From Salinibacterium sp. NK8237 (GTDB lineage: Bacteria; Actinomycetota; Actinomycetes; Actinomycetales; Microbacteriaceae), in assembly GCF_015864955.1 (NCBI RefSeq), contig NZ_JADYWE010000001.1, forward strand, positions 1,488,001 to 1,552,000: DNA of 64,000 bases, written 5' to 3'. Both the position numbers and the translations under genes were made by a program. Positions 42,463 through 51,837 of this stretch are shown piece by piece. Below the pieces are notes generated by a model that worked only from the letters and a program-made list of their open reading frames with translations, did not search any database and was not told the DNA's origin. Position 1 is the first letter of the stretch, and each line of letters opens with the position of its first letter.

Positions 42463-43968
42463 ATGAGCGCACCCATCCTCAAAGTTGAGGGGATCAGTAA
42501 AAGCTTCCCCGGTGTAAAAGCCCTCGATGATGTTCATCTTGAGATCCACAGCGGCGAAGTACTTGTACTCGTTGGCGAGAACGGCGCAGGAAAGTCGTCT
42601 CTCATGAAGATCCTTTCCGGCATCTACACGAAAGATGCGGGCCGGATTCTCTACGAAGGCAAAGAGATCGACATCGCGAGCCCGCTGCATGCGCAACAAC
42701 TCGGGGTCACGATCATCCACCAAGAAATGAACTTGATGGGCGATCTCACTGTTGCCCAAAATATCTACGTTGGCCGTGAGCCGAAGTCTGGCCCCTTTCT
42801 TTCGGAAGTGAAGCTCAACAAGGCAGCCACAGAGCTGCTCAGCCGGCTCAACATCAACCTAGACCCGCGCCAGCTCGTCTCCGAGTTGACGGTAGCTAAG
42901 CAGCAAATGGTCGAGATCGCCAAGGCTCTCTCCTTCAATGCCAAAGTGCTGATCATGGACGAGCCGACCTCGGCGCTCACCGATACAGAAGTCGAAGTTC
43001 TCTTCACTCTGATCGAAGAACTCAAGGCCACCGGCACAGGAATCATCTACATCTCGCACCGCATGGATGAGTTGAAGCGCCTCGCTGACCGGGTCACGAT
43101 CCTTCGAGACGGCTCCTACATTGGAACGCTCTCCCGCGAAGAGATCGATATTCCGCAGATCATCGAAATGATGGTCGGCCGCCACATCGACGAGGGCAAG
43201 CGCCCGAGCATCCGTGAGCATGACGAGGAACCTCCCGTGTTGAGTGTTCGCGGACTCTCGACCAAGAACCTGCTGCGAGACGTGTCCTTCGACCTCAAAC
43301 GTGGAGAGATTCTTGGGTTCGCTGGCCTGATGGGTGCCGGTCGCACTGAAACGGCTCGAGCCCTCATCAGCGCAGACCCACGCACCGGTGGCACGGTCGA
43401 GATCAATGGCGAACTTGCTCGTATCAAGCAGCCCGCGGATGCTGTTCGCCTAGGAATCGGATACCTCTCGGAGGATCGCAAACTCACCGGCCTCATGCTC
43501 GACCAAGACGTCACCTTCAACACCATCCTCGCCTCGCTTCCGCAATTCGCCAATCACGCGGGGTTCATGCAAACCGGCAAGACGAGGACGGCGACAAAAG
43601 AAAAAGTACAAAGCCTCCGCATCAAGACGCCGTCGATTGGGCAACTTGTGAAGCTGCTCTCGGGCGGCAACCAACAAAAGGTGGTCATCGCAAAGTGGCT
43701 CGTGCGCGACTGCGACGTGCTGATCTTTGACGAACCAACTCGAGGCATCGACGTCGGGGCGAAAGAAGAAATTTATGGGCTGCTCCAGCAGCTTGCGCAC
43801 GAAGGCAAATCAATCATCGTAATTTCGTCGGAACTTCCGGAGATTCTCCGCGTCGCTAATCGCATCATCGTGATGGCGGGCGGACGAATCACCGGCGAGC
43901 TAGCAAACGAAGAAGCCAGTCAGGAGAAAATCATGCACCTCGCAACTCACGGTGGAGGCGACGAATGA
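42463..43968 (+). CDS. Sugar ABC transporter ATP-binding protein, RbsA-like (two ATPase domains)
   Basis: 501 residues with tandem ABC domains. Domain 1: Walker A GENGAGKSSLMKIL, Walker B VLIMDEPTSALTD. Domain 2 (about 255-495): GLMGAGRTETARALI replacing the standard Walker A, as usual for this family, and LSGGNQQKVVIAKWL with LIFDEPTRGIDVG. Energises import of a monosaccharide. ATGA overlap with the permease gene. Confidence 0.93.
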   Translation: MSAPILKVEGISKSFPGVKALDDVHLEIHSGEVLVLVGENGAGKSSLMKILSGIYTKDAGRILYEGKEIDIASPLHAQQLGVTIIHQEMNLMGDLTVAQNIYVGREPKSGPFLSEVKLNKAATELLSRLNINLDPRQLVSELTVAKQQMVEIAKALSFNAKVLIMDEPTSALTDTEVEVLFTLIEELKATGTGIIYISHRMDELKRLADRVTILRDGSYIGTLSREEIDIPQIIEMMVGRHIDEGKRPSIREHDEEPPVLSVRGLSTKNLLRDVSFDLKRGEILGFAGLMGAGRTETARALISADPRTGGTVEINGELARIKQPADAVRLGIGYLSEDRKLTGLMLDQDVTFNTILASLPQFANHAGFMQTGKTRTATKEKVQSLRIKTPSIGQLVKLLSGGNQQKVVIAKWLVRDCDVLIFDEPTRGIDVGAKEEIYGLLQQLAHEGKSIIVISSELPEILRVANRIIVMAGGRITGELANEEASQEKIMHLATHGGGDE

Positions 43969-44999
43969 GCGCACAAAATAACGCCAATCCAGACACAACA
44001 GCGATGATCGAAATCGCGTTGTCAGAGGACAAGCCGGGAGGCGGGCTTATGGGCTTCCTCAAGCGTCAGGCACAGCAGTCACTCGCTTTTGGAACGCTGA
44101 TTGTGCTCGTCGTCTTCTTCTCGATCGCCAATCCGGCGTTCCTGACGTGGCCAAACATCTCAGGTGTTCTGCTGGCTACGGCCGTCATCGGTATCTTGGC
44201 GCTAGGAACAACCTTTGTCATCATCACCGGAGGAATCGATCTGTCGATCGGCACCGGTATGACTTTGGCTGCTGTAATGACGGGTGTATTCGTCGTCAAT
44301 ATGGGTGTTCCGGTCTGGCTCGGCGTAATCGGTGGGATCGCAACCGGTGGGCTCATGGGGTTCGTCAACGGCCTCAACATCGCCTACCTGAAACTCCCAC
44401 CGTTCATCGCGACACTGGCGATGATGTTGATCGCGCAGGGATTGTCTCTGATCATCTCCGGTGTGCGCCCCATCTATTTCTCGGCGATTGCTCCTGAGTT
44501 TTCTCAGATCGCGCTTGGAAACCTGATCCCCAGTTTCCCCAACGCGGTGCTGATCACAATTGTGGTCGCCCTCATCGCGTACATCGTGCTCGGAAAGACG
44601 GTCCTCGGCCGCTTTACGTTCGCCATCGGCTCCAATGAAGAAGCAACACGCCTCTCAGGAGTCAACACCCGCCGCTGGAAGATTCTGATCTACACCTTCG
44701 CTGGACTCTTCACCGGTATCGCCGGCGTAGTTATCGCTTCCCGCCTCGACTCAGCGCAGCCAGCGCTGGGTGTCGGATACGAACTGCAGGCTATTGCTGC
44801 GGTAATCATCGGCGGCACCTCTCTCCTCGGCGGCCGCGGCTCCATCCTCGGAACCGTTATTGGCGCGCTCATCATGAGCGTTGTCATCAACGGCCTGCGG
44901 ATCATGTCGATCCAGACCGAGTGGCAAAACGTTGTAGTCGGAGTCGTCATCCTGGTCGCCGTCTACTTCGACACGCTTCGCAACCGCGCAAGCAACTAG
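43965..44999 (+). CDS. Sugar ABC transporter permease, RbsC-like
   Basis: 344 residues with about eight to ten helices. Contains VIITGGIDLSIGTGMTLAAVMTG and the conserved IGSNEEATRLSGVNTRRWKILIYTFAGL (EAA-like loop that contacts the ATPase), then IGGTSLLGGRGSILGTVIGALIMSV. Second gene of the importer operon. Confidence 0.93.
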   Translation: MSAQNNANPDTTAMIEIALSEDKPGGGLMGFLKRQAQQSLAFGTLIVLVVFFSIANPAFLTWPNISGVLLATAVIGILALGTTFVIITGGIDLSIGTGMTLAAVMTGVFVVNMGVPVWLGVIGGIATGGLMGFVNGLNIAYLKLPPFIATLAMMLIAQGLSLIISGVRPIYFSAIAPEFSQIALGNLIPSFPNAVLITIVVALIAYIVLGKTVLGRFTFAIGSNEEATRLSGVNTRRWKILIYTFAGLFTGIAGVVIASRLDSAQPALGVGYELQAIAAVIIGGTSLLGGRGSILGTVIGALIMSVVINGLRIMSIQTEWQNVVVGVVILVAVYFDTLRNRASN

Positions 45000-45065
45000 C
45001 TCACCAAGAGTTCGACCTGTCCCATCGCTGACGACCCCGTCGGCATTACACACAATGGAGAACCA

Positions 45066-46049
45066 ATGAAATACGGCAGAAAATTAGCAGTCGCCGCAAT
45101 CACCGTCGCCGCTCTCAGCGTCGCCGCGTGCTCGTCTGGTGACACCTCGGGCGGAACCACTGACGGATCGGGCGATGAGGTCTACATCGCGCTCGTCTCC
45201 AAGGGATTCCAGCACCAGTTCTGGCAAGCAGTGAAGCTTGGCGCAGAGCAGAAGGCTGAGGAGCTGGGAATTACGATCACGTTCGACGGCCCCGCCTCCG
45301 AATCCGAGATCGATTCGCAGTTGCAGATGCTGCAGACCGCAATCGACAAGAACCCCGTAGCAATCGGGTACGCGGCCCTCGACCCTGAGGCCTGTGTCTC
45401 TCTGTACGAAACGGCCGAAGCGGCAGAGATCCCCATCGTAGAGTTCGATGCACCGTGCGCTAGCGACTACTCGCAGAACCTTTCCGCAACCGACAGCATC
45501 GTCGCTGGTGGAATCGCGGCTGATCACATGGCTGAGCTCATCGGCGGCGAAGGCGAAGTTGCCATCGTCGGCCACAGCCAGATCAACTCGACCGGTATCG
45601 AGCGTCGTGACGGATTCGTTGAAAAGATCGAGTCTGACTACCCCGACATCACCATCGTTGACATCCAGTACGGCGAGGGCGACCACCTGAAGTCGGCTGA
45701 CATCGCGAAGGCAATGATCGCTGCCCACCCGAACCTCAAGGGAATGTACGGCACCAATGAGGGCTCGGCGGTCGGCATCGTGAACGCCGCAACCGAACTC
45801 GGATTGGAAGCTGGCGACCTCACGATCATCGGTTTCGACTCGGGTTCCGCTCAGATCAACGCGATCAAGAGCGGCCTGATGGCTGGAGCGATCACGCAAG
45901 ACCCCATCGGCATCGGTGAGTCGGTTGTTCAAGCCGCCTACGACGCTTACATGGGCGAGACGCTCGAACCATTCACCGACACCGGATCGTTCTGGTACGA
46001 CGCTGACAACATCGACGACCCAGACATCGCCGCGGTCCTCTACGAATAG
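45066..46049 (+). CDS. Sugar ABC transporter substrate-binding lipoprotein (RbsB-like)
   Basis: 327 residues. Lipoprotein signal with lipobox VAAC (Cys22), then the periplasmic-binding type 1 fold: IALVSKGFQHQFWQAVKLGAEQKAEELGI, VAIGYAALDPEA, VEFDAPCAS, ERRDGFVEKIES, GMYGTNEGSAVGIVNAA and IIGFDSGSAQ. Ligand likely a pentose or hexose; the neighbouring ketose 3-epimerase suggests a ketose. Ends 14 bp before a strong terminator. Confidence 0.92.
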   Translation: MKYGRKLAVAAITVAALSVAACSSGDTSGGTTDGSGDEVYIALVSKGFQHQFWQAVKLGAEQKAEELGITITFDGPASESEIDSQLQMLQTAIDKNPVAIGYAALDPEACVSLYETAEAAEIPIVEFDAPCASDYSQNLSATDSIVAGGIAADHMAELIGGEGEVAIVGHSQINSTGIERRDGFVEKIESDYPDITIVDIQYGEGDHLKSADIAKAMIAAHPNLKGMYGTNEGSAVGIVNAATELGLEAGDLTIIGFDSGSAQINAIKSGLMAGAITQDPIGIGESVVQAAYDAYMGETLEPFTDTGSFWYDADNIDDPDIAAVLYE

Positions 46050-46063
46050 GACTACCCACCAAT

Positions 46064-46099
46064 AAAGAGGCCCTCCACCGAAAGGTGGAGGGCCTCTTT
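46064..46099. terminator. Strong bidirectional terminator after the ABC operon
   Basis: Perfect 16-bp stem AAAGAGGCCCTCCACC (46064-46079) and its complement (46084-46099) around a GAAA tetraloop, ending in CTCTTTG. The A-rich left end makes a T tract on the other strand, so it serves the convergent operon too. Confidence 0.9.
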
Positions 46100-46166
46100 G
46101 CGTGTCGCACTAAAGGTTGTGCCGTCCGGTATTCACAATGAGAAGCAAGCCCTCAATGGCGAACGA

Positions 46167-47126
46167 TCAGCGGGCATCGAGGAACAGTGCCGGGTTGGCA
46201 ACCGTCAGCTGTTCGACCGCGGGCTCGCCGATGCACTCGCGAAGCCGCGGCACATACCGATTCCCGAGGTACGCGAGACCCGGCATACCGCCATACGCGA
46301 TATAGCGTGTGGCGCGAGCGACATCGCCACCCAGGAGGATTCGCCCTGCACCTCCCCCACGCACAACCCGCTCCGTCAGCTCCAGCAGTTGTTCATCTGA
46401 GAATTGCTTTGACCGAGCTGCCCCGTCATAACCAAGCCAGGCGCCCCGCTCCACAAGGGAGAGGTGCAGGCCCGCATCGAGAACACGATCAGCATGCGCC
46501 AGAACGACCCGCTCCGCGCTCACGCCCTGAGCCGCCAAAATGTCGAGCACTTCGTGGGCGGCGGTGCAGAACTCGAGGTGGACCATCACCGGCCTCGCGG
46601 TGTGCCGATGGGCTATCGCCACAGCATCCAAGGTTTCACGCTCGAACGATGAGATCGCCCAGTAGCCGATTCCTGCCTTGATGAGCCCAGCTCGCACCGG
46701 CTCACCGGCCGGAGTGAGCGCGATCTCTGCGCGCACCTGCGCTGGCAGGAAGGCGTCGGATGCGGGCATCCCTCGCTCAATATCGTCGCTGAACAGCTCA
46801 GCAAGTGCGTCAGCTTTGAGCGCCCTCAATGGATGATCGCCAGGGTAGTGCGCCTCACGATGGGTGCCTGTGGTCGCGACGATCGAGAGAGCGTGGGTTG
46901 CGCTGATTCGAGCGAGTGCGGCAGGATTTCGCCCCAACCCAACGGGGGTGGCATCGACCATCGCCTCAAAACCACTATCGCGCAGCAACGCCGCTTCCGC
47001 CGCCGACGCGGCCTCATCGGAGAGCTCGTCTCCAGGAAGAAGAGGACTGACTTGGAAAAGATGCTCGTGATAGTTCGTCGCCCCGAGATCGGAAGCGGCG
47101 ATATCGCCAAGCACCGTACGGATCAT
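46167..47126 (-). CDS. Phosphotriesterase-family metal-dependent hydrolase (possible sugar lactonase)
   Basis: 319-residue amidohydrolase TIM barrel. TNYHEHLFQ carries the HxH metal pair; KAGIGYWAIS, VMVHLEF, VVLAHADRVLD and LLGGDVARATRYIAYGG follow in the expected order. Several relatives in sugar operons are lactonases acting on sugar lactones or phosphorylated lactones. Last gene of a six-gene operon, overlapping the preceding gene by 4 bp. Reaction inferred only to the family level. Confidence 0.82.
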   Translation of the reverse strand: MIRTVLGDIAASDLGATNYHEHLFQVSPLLPGDELSDEAASAAEAALLRDSGFEAMVDATPVGLGRNPAALARISATHALSIVATTGTHREAHYPGDHPLRALKADALAELFSDDIERGMPASDAFLPAQVRAEIALTPAGEPVRAGLIKAGIGYWAISSFERETLDAVAIAHRHTARPVMVHLEFCTAAHEVLDILAAQGVSAERVVLAHADRVLDAGLHLSLVERGAWLGYDGAARSKQFSDEQLLELTERVVRGGGAGRILLGGDVARATRYIAYGGMPGLAYLGNRYVPRLRECIGEPAVEQLTVANPALFLDAR

Positions 47127-48043
47127 TGCTGTGCTCTCGCGAACTCTGCGGCATCCGCTAGCTCATCGACCAGCGGCGGAGTCATCGTGACGCCGAAAAC
47201 TTCACCGATCACCTGCGTCCAGCCGTGGATGAAGTAGCGCCAGCCGTCTACGACGGTCAATCGCTGTGCTTCTTCTTGCGCTCGCGCCTGATGGAGAAAG
47301 TCGAGACTGCCCCGATAGTTGAATTCCCACACGACTGCGTCCTTCGGAAAGACAGCATCATCGGAGAGGGGCGACCCGGGCCGATCTTTGCCCAGTCCGG
47401 TTGCGTTCACGACGAGGCTGCCCGCTGGCGCCGTCGCTAGTAGCTCTGTAACGGAGAGTTGCGCCGGATTGACATAGCGAATCACGCCAGCCTGAGTTCC
47501 TCGACGGTGATGCACCTCGGCGAGGTGGGCTAGCCGGGCATCGCTGGTATCCACCACCGTAATGATCTCGGGAGCGTCTACTCGCTCGACGAGGTGCCAG
47601 CTCAACGCGGTTCCCGCACCTCCAGCGCCGAGGATGATCGCTTCGCTCCCCGAGTCACGAAAGTGAGTTGGCGAAAGGAACTCGTCGAGGGCTAGGCCCA
47701 CAGTGATTGGGTCTTTGGCATGCCCCACAAGAGCGCCGTCGCGCTTCGAGATGCTCGACACCTCGCCACACAGGGAAGCAAAACGGTCGAGCTCAGAAAA
47801 TAGGTCGTGGGTCGCCGCGAAAAGTGCCAACTTGTGGGTCGTGACCAATGCCCCTAAGTGGCGTGGATCGTCCTGAATTTGGGTCACGAGAGCCCGGTAG
47901 TCGGCAGGCGTCGCATCCATGGGCAGGTCGTGGCCTACCAACTCGCGAGTAGGCAAGTCGAGAAGCTCTGCCCACCGCGGAAATACCTTCATGATCGACG
48001 ACGAGCCGGTGCTCACGCCAACAAACCCCATGTAGCCGTTCAT
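47123..48043 (-). CDS. Shikimate-dehydrogenase-like NAD(P) oxidoreductase
   Basis: 306 residues from the ATG at 48043. AroE-like fold: N-terminal YMGFVGVSTGSSS, TTHKLALF with the catalytic lysine, GHAKDPITVGLALDE with the aspartate, then the Rossmann motif ILGAGGAGTALSW. Housekeeping AroE would have SxS and NxTDG signatures; here they differ, and the gene lies inside a sugar operon, so a polyol or sugar-acid substrate is more likely. Starts inside the aldolase stop (ATGA). Confidence 0.82.
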   Translation of the reverse strand: MNGYMGFVGVSTGSSSIMKVFPRWAELLDLPTRELVGHDLPMDATPADYRALVTQIQDDPRHLGALVTTHKLALFAATHDLFSELDRFASLCGEVSSISKRDGALVGHAKDPITVGLALDEFLSPTHFRDSGSEAIILGAGGAGTALSWHLVERVDAPEIITVVDTSDARLAHLAEVHHRRGTQAGVIRYVNPAQLSVTELLATAPAGSLVVNATGLGKDRPGSPLSDDAVFPKDAVVWEFNYRGSLDFLHQARAQEEAQRLTVVDGWRYFIHGWTQVIGEVFGVTMTPPLVDELADAAEFARAQQ

Positions 48044-48690
48044 GCGCTCGCCCCCGCACGAACCGCGGCGACCGCCGCCAGGAATCGTTTGGCGCGCACC
48101 TCGATCTCGGTGAAGTCTCCCGATGTGAGCGCGGACGAAGGAACGAGGTCTCCCCCTGCGCCCACGGCAATCGCGCCAGCGGCAAACCAATCGGCAACAT
48201 TGTCGGGGTTCACGCCACCGGTCGGCATGAGCGGCACCTCGGGGAACGGCCCACGGAGGGCTCCCAGATAGGAGGGGCCTCCCAACGAGGCGGGGAATAT
48301 CTTGACGACGTCGACTCCGAGATCTACGGCCTCCATGACTTCTGACGGGGTGAGTGCCCCTGTCATAACGACAAGTCCGGTGTCGATCATCGCGGTGGCC
48401 AGTGGCGCCGAGGTACCGGGGCTCACTAAGAACTGTGCCCCGGCGCCTGCAGCCGCCTGAGCCTGTTCCGCCGTCGTCACTGTTCCGGCACCGATGTAGG
48501 CGGCGTCGCCGTGACGGCGCACGAGTTCCGCAATCACTGCTGCGGCATCCGGTGTCGAATAGGTCACCTCGATACCGAGAATTCCATTTCGGATCAGCGC
48601 TTCGGATGCGTCAAGCGCGATCTCTGCGGAAGGCGCACGGAGTACAGCGAGCACCGCCGATTCGCGGAGGCGGTGAAGGCGGTCAGTCAT
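48040..48690 (-). CDS. KDPG/KHG-type aldolase
   Basis: 216 residues. MTDRLHRLRESAVLAVLRAPS, GIEVTYSTPDAAAVI with the catalytic Glu, GAGTVTTAEQAQAAAGAGAQFLVSP, DVVKIFPASLGG with the Schiff-base Lys and MPTGGVNPDNV are all present. It cleaves 2-keto-3-deoxy-6-phosphogluconate or an analogue to pyruvate plus an aldehyde phosphate. The start at 48690 is 25 bp after the dehydrogenase stop. Together with a kinase and dehydrogenase it suggests an Entner-Doudoroff-like route. Confidence 0.9.
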   Translation of the reverse strand: MTDRLHRLRESAVLAVLRAPSAEIALDASEALIRNGILGIEVTYSTPDAAAVIAELVRRHGDAAYIGAGTVTTAEQAQAAAGAGAQFLVSPGTSAPLATAMIDTGLVVMTGALTPSEVMEAVDLGVDVVKIFPASLGGPSYLGALRGPFPEVPLMPTGGVNPDNVADWFAAGAIAVGAGGDLVPSSALTSGDFTEIEVRAKRFLAAVAAVRAGASA

Positions 48691-48715
48691 GATCAGGCTG
48701 CTTTCTTGAGGAGAA

Positions 48716-49708
48716 TTAGGAGTGTGAGATTGAGGGAGCGCTGGCCTTGATCGCTGACGTCGGAACGGGGCGTGCAGCGGGGCGTCCAGCCAAAACGGCG
48801 ATGACGTCGTCGACAGCGAGTGATCCCATGCCATCTACGGCTTCTACTGTTTGCGCACCGAGGTGGGGAGTGATGATGACGCGATCGCAAATGTCATCCG
48901 TCAACAATGGAGAGTCTCGTGATCCTGCTGCATCGCCATTGAGAGTGTCGGCGGCGTACGCGCCAATTCGGCCATCGCGCAGTGCCCCGGCGAGCGCAAT
49001 CTCGTCGATGAGGTCGGGGCGAGCAGTGTTGACGAGCACCATCCCTGGGCGAGCGTGAGCCAACCATTCTTCGTCGATGATGACTCGCCCACCTGGCGCA
49101 TGCAGCGACACCACATCGCAGTCGGCGGCAACGGACATGACGTCGCCCGCGGTCGCGCCCAAGGCCGTTATCTGCTCAGGAGTAAGGAAAGGATCAACAG
49201 CAATCACCGGTGACCCGAAACCAGAAAGGCGTCGCGCAACGCCTTGCCCTATTCGACCGAACCCGATGATTCCGACAGTAGCGGCACCCAACTCCCGCCC
49301 TCGGCGTACAGCCCAGTCACCTGTTCGAACGCGTCGGTCGCCATCCACCGTGTGCCTCAGGGCCGCAAGGGCCAAGCCGACAGCGTGGTCAGCAACGGCA
49401 TCGGAGTTGGCACCCGGAGTGTTGGTGACGACCACACCAGCGTCATTGGCCGCATCCACGTCAACAGCCTCGAAACCGACACCGTAGCGCGCCACGATCT
49501 GGAGAGCGGATGCCGCCGAGAGATGCTCAGCAGCCACCGGTCCGGTTCCCGCAATCCACGCACTCGCGTTAGCCAGCAGCGGAGCAAGCTCACTGAGATC
49601 GTGGCCGGCCGGCCCTCGAACAACGGTGTGGCCAGCGTCTTCTAGCCGCGCCACAAGATCGATAGCGCCCCCGGAGAACGAGCGACTGGTTACGAGCACG
49701 GTGGCCAT
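48716..49708 (-). CDS. D-3-phosphoglycerate-dehydrogenase-like 2-hydroxyacid dehydrogenase
   Basis: 330 residues. NAD-binding VGIIGFGRIGQGVARRLSGF, catalytic Arg in LVNTARPDLID and His in IITPHLGAQT; ARYGVGFEAVDVDAA and GANSDAVADHAVGLALA are typical of the family. The family oxidises 2-hydroxyacids or reduces 2-keto acids. Starts on the stop of the FGGY kinase gene (TGATG). No C-terminal ACT domain as in SerA, so not a serine-synthesis enzyme. Confidence 0.88.
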   Translation of the reverse strand: MATVLVTSRSFSGGAIDLVARLEDAGHTVVRGPAGHDLSELAPLLANASAWIAGTGPVAAEHLSAASALQIVARYGVGFEAVDVDAANDAGVVVTNTPGANSDAVADHAVGLALAALRHTVDGDRRVRTGDWAVRRGRELGAATVGIIGFGRIGQGVARRLSGFGSPVIAVDPFLTPEQITALGATAGDVMSVAADCDVVSLHAPGGRVIIDEEWLAHARPGMVLVNTARPDLIDEIALAGALRDGRIGAYAADTLNGDAAGSRDSPLLTDDICDRVIITPHLGAQTVEAVDGMGSLAVDDVIAVLAGRPAARPVPTSAIKASAPSISHS

Positions 49709-51201
49709 CAGCGACTCCCCTTGGCGAACCACGGCTCAAGCGCCTGATAGGCATCCACGAACTCTGCATGGCGGCGAACGTACTCGCCGTGGCGGTCGGC
49801 GGTCGGCACGAACTCTGCGACGACCTCGCTCAGATCGCGCGCGGCGCTGAACTCGGCAAGCCCCAGCCCCACCGCTCCCGTTACGGCAGCACCGAGGCTG
49901 TTCGCCTCTCCGACGACGGTGCGGCGGCGCACGGGAACGCCCCACACGTCTGCCAAGAGTTGCAAAACGCTGTCACTTGCCGCGGCACCACCAATCGCAT
50001 CGATATTGTCCAAGTTCGCCCCTGCAGCGCGGAAGGCCTGAATACAACTAAAGAGGTTAAAGGCGACACCCTCGAGAACTGCACGAGTGAGATGCGCGCG
50101 ACCGTGATGGCGGCTGAGGCCGATGAACGCGGCACGGGCATCGGCGTTCCACCAGGGTGACCGCTCGCCGAGAAGATACGGGAGAAAGTAGAGGCCAGCA
50201 GTGTCGTCTCGAACGCCGTCGCTGTCGGCGATAAGCCCGGCAACATCGGGGCGTGCCGGGTCAGGAGAGAGCACTTCGTTGATCCACGCGATGGAGGCGC
50301 CACCTGCTTGCATGGTGGCGGTCGGCACGTACATCGACGGGACAACATGGTCAAAGGTGAAGGTACTCATCGCCGGATCGTGCACCGGAGTCGCGCTCGC
50401 AAAGGAAATCCACGACGACGTTCCCAAACTCACATAGGCACCGTCCTCTGGTGCAACAACCGCTGCTCCCACCGCAGCAATGGGTCCGTCGCCACCCCCC
50501 ATGACGACCCGCGCTGAGCGTGGCAGCCCCAGAAGCTCAGCGGCTGCTGCGGTAACGGGGCCAACAACATCGGTCGACTCCAGAATTTGCGGGAACAGGG
50601 CGCGGTCGAGACCGGCGGCGTCGAGCACTTCACTCGACCAGGTTCCGGCTTTTTGATCGTAAGCATTGGTGCCAGAAGCATCGGAACGGTCTGTCGCTAG
50701 CCGACCGGTAAGCCGATGAACCACGTAGTCCTTCGCCTGAGCAACGTGACGGACCCGGGAGAAGATGTCTGGCTCTTCGTCTCGCACCCACATCACTTTC
50801 TCAACGGAGTAAGTGGGGTCGAGTCGATGACCAAGAAGCGAGTATGCGTACTCTCGGCCGAGAATATCTCCGAGCCGGGCCGCTTGCTTGGCACTGCGGG
50901 TATCTGCCCAAATGATGGCAGGGCGCACGGGCTCGTACGCGGAATCCAGCAGAACCGCCCCCATCATCTGACCGCTGACGACAAGACCTTCGACCGCGGA
51001 CGGGTCAACTTTCGACTCGTCGAGCAGCGTGCGCGTAGCCTCCACAACGGCGCTCCACCAGTCGTCGGGATCTTGCTCAGCCACGCCGCCCGCGGCAAAA
51101 TGTGCACCGTACGACACCGTGACTGAAGCGATCAGCCGCCCTTGGTCAGTGTGCAACGACGCCTTGTTTCCGCTCGTTCCGAGATCGTGCGCGATGAGCA
51201 T
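49708..51201 (-). CDS. FGGY-family carbohydrate kinase (xylulokinase-like)
   Basis: 497 residues, two actin-like domains. N-terminal LIAHDLGTSGNKASLHTDQG, VVSGQMMGAVL, IIWADTRSAKQA, MGGGDGPIAAVGAAVV, YVSLGTSSWIS, and in the C-terminal half AVLEGVAFNLFSCIQAF and IGGAAASDSVLQLLADVWGVPV. Xylulokinase-like, but the FGGY family covers many pentoses, hexoses and polyols. Follows the cupin isomerase gene by 5 bp. Confidence 0.9.
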   Translation of the reverse strand: MLIAHDLGTSGNKASLHTDQGRLIASVTVSYGAHFAAGGVAEQDPDDWWSAVVEATRTLLDESKVDPSAVEGLVVSGQMMGAVLLDSAYEPVRPAIIWADTRSAKQAARLGDILGREYAYSLLGHRLDPTYSVEKVMWVRDEEPDIFSRVRHVAQAKDYVVHRLTGRLATDRSDASGTNAYDQKAGTWSSEVLDAAGLDRALFPQILESTDVVGPVTAAAAELLGLPRSARVVMGGGDGPIAAVGAAVVAPEDGAYVSLGTSSWISFASATPVHDPAMSTFTFDHVVPSMYVPTATMQAGGASIAWINEVLSPDPARPDVAGLIADSDGVRDDTAGLYFLPYLLGERSPWWNADARAAFIGLSRHHGRAHLTRAVLEGVAFNLFSCIQAFRAAGANLDNIDAIGGAAASDSVLQLLADVWGVPVRRRTVVGEANSLGAAVTGAVGLGLAEFSAARDLSEVVAEFVPTADRHGEYVRRHAEFVDAYQALEPWFAKGSR

Positions 51202-51206
51202 AATAC

Positions 51207-51782
51207 TTAGCCTTCGTAGGGGCGAAGGTCTACTCCGCTATCAGCAGTGAACGCTCGCTTGCCCATGCCGTGCTCCAGCACCCAGCCATAGTCGTGACCG
51301 GCGCCGCCAGGGTAGACGGCAAGGAACGAATACGGGTCCGCGCCGACGTTGATCGAACGGTGAGCCCATCCCGGTGGGATATACCCGATGGTTCCGGGAA
51401 CCATATCGATCCACTCGGTACGCTCTCCATCGAACATCAGAAGACCACCGGTGCCCTTGAGCCCCAAGTAGATCTCACCCTGATGGTTAGGGTGCTGATG
51501 GCCCTTCGTCATCCATAGCTCACCACCAGTGTTGCCCGGCTGGATCGTCGTGATGGATTGCGGCAGTTCGCGGTCGAGTTCCGGCACGGGCGACGAAACC
51601 ACGGAGTACACAACAGGGTTGTCGCCCTGAGCTGCGGCCTTCCAGCTATCACCGTCGAGAAACAGCCCCTCAAGGTCTGACATTCGGCGCGTTAGCGTGG
51701 GGCCTTCTGGGGTCAGGGCCAGCTTCTCCTGGTCGAAAGTGATCGCGAACGGCATTAGCGGTTGCGAATAATAATCGGACAT
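51207..51782 (-). CDS. Cupin-type glucose-6-phosphate isomerase
   Basis: 191 residues from the ATG at 51782 with GAGGAG upstream. The cupin core holds the metal ligands: TKGHQHPNHQGEIYLGLKGTGGLLMF (two His, one Glu) and PPGWAHRSINVG (His). Matches the archaeal/bacterial cupin phosphoglucose isomerase family, unrelated to the usual Pgi. First gene of the six-gene operon. In this context it may isomerise another sugar phosphate. Two TGTWATTACA boxes lie 56-88 bp upstream. Confidence 0.85.
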   Translation of the reverse strand: MSDYYSQPLMPFAITFDQEKLALTPEGPTLTRRMSDLEGLFLDGDSWKAAAQGDNPVVYSVVSSPVPELDRELPQSITTIQPGNTGGELWMTKGHQHPNHQGEIYLGLKGTGGLLMFDGERTEWIDMVPGTIGYIPPGWAHRSINVGADPYSFLAVYPGGAGHDYGWVLEHGMGKRAFTADSGVDLRPYEG

Positions 51783-51837
51783 TCGGTCTCCTCGACGACT
51801 CTGTCGCTTGGTCTTCAACGTTGCGGCTTTACGAACG

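Noticed and set aside
45084..45932. 282-codon minus-strand open frame
   Set aside because: Antisense to the sugar-binding lipoprotein; composition typical of shadow frames in high-GC DNA.
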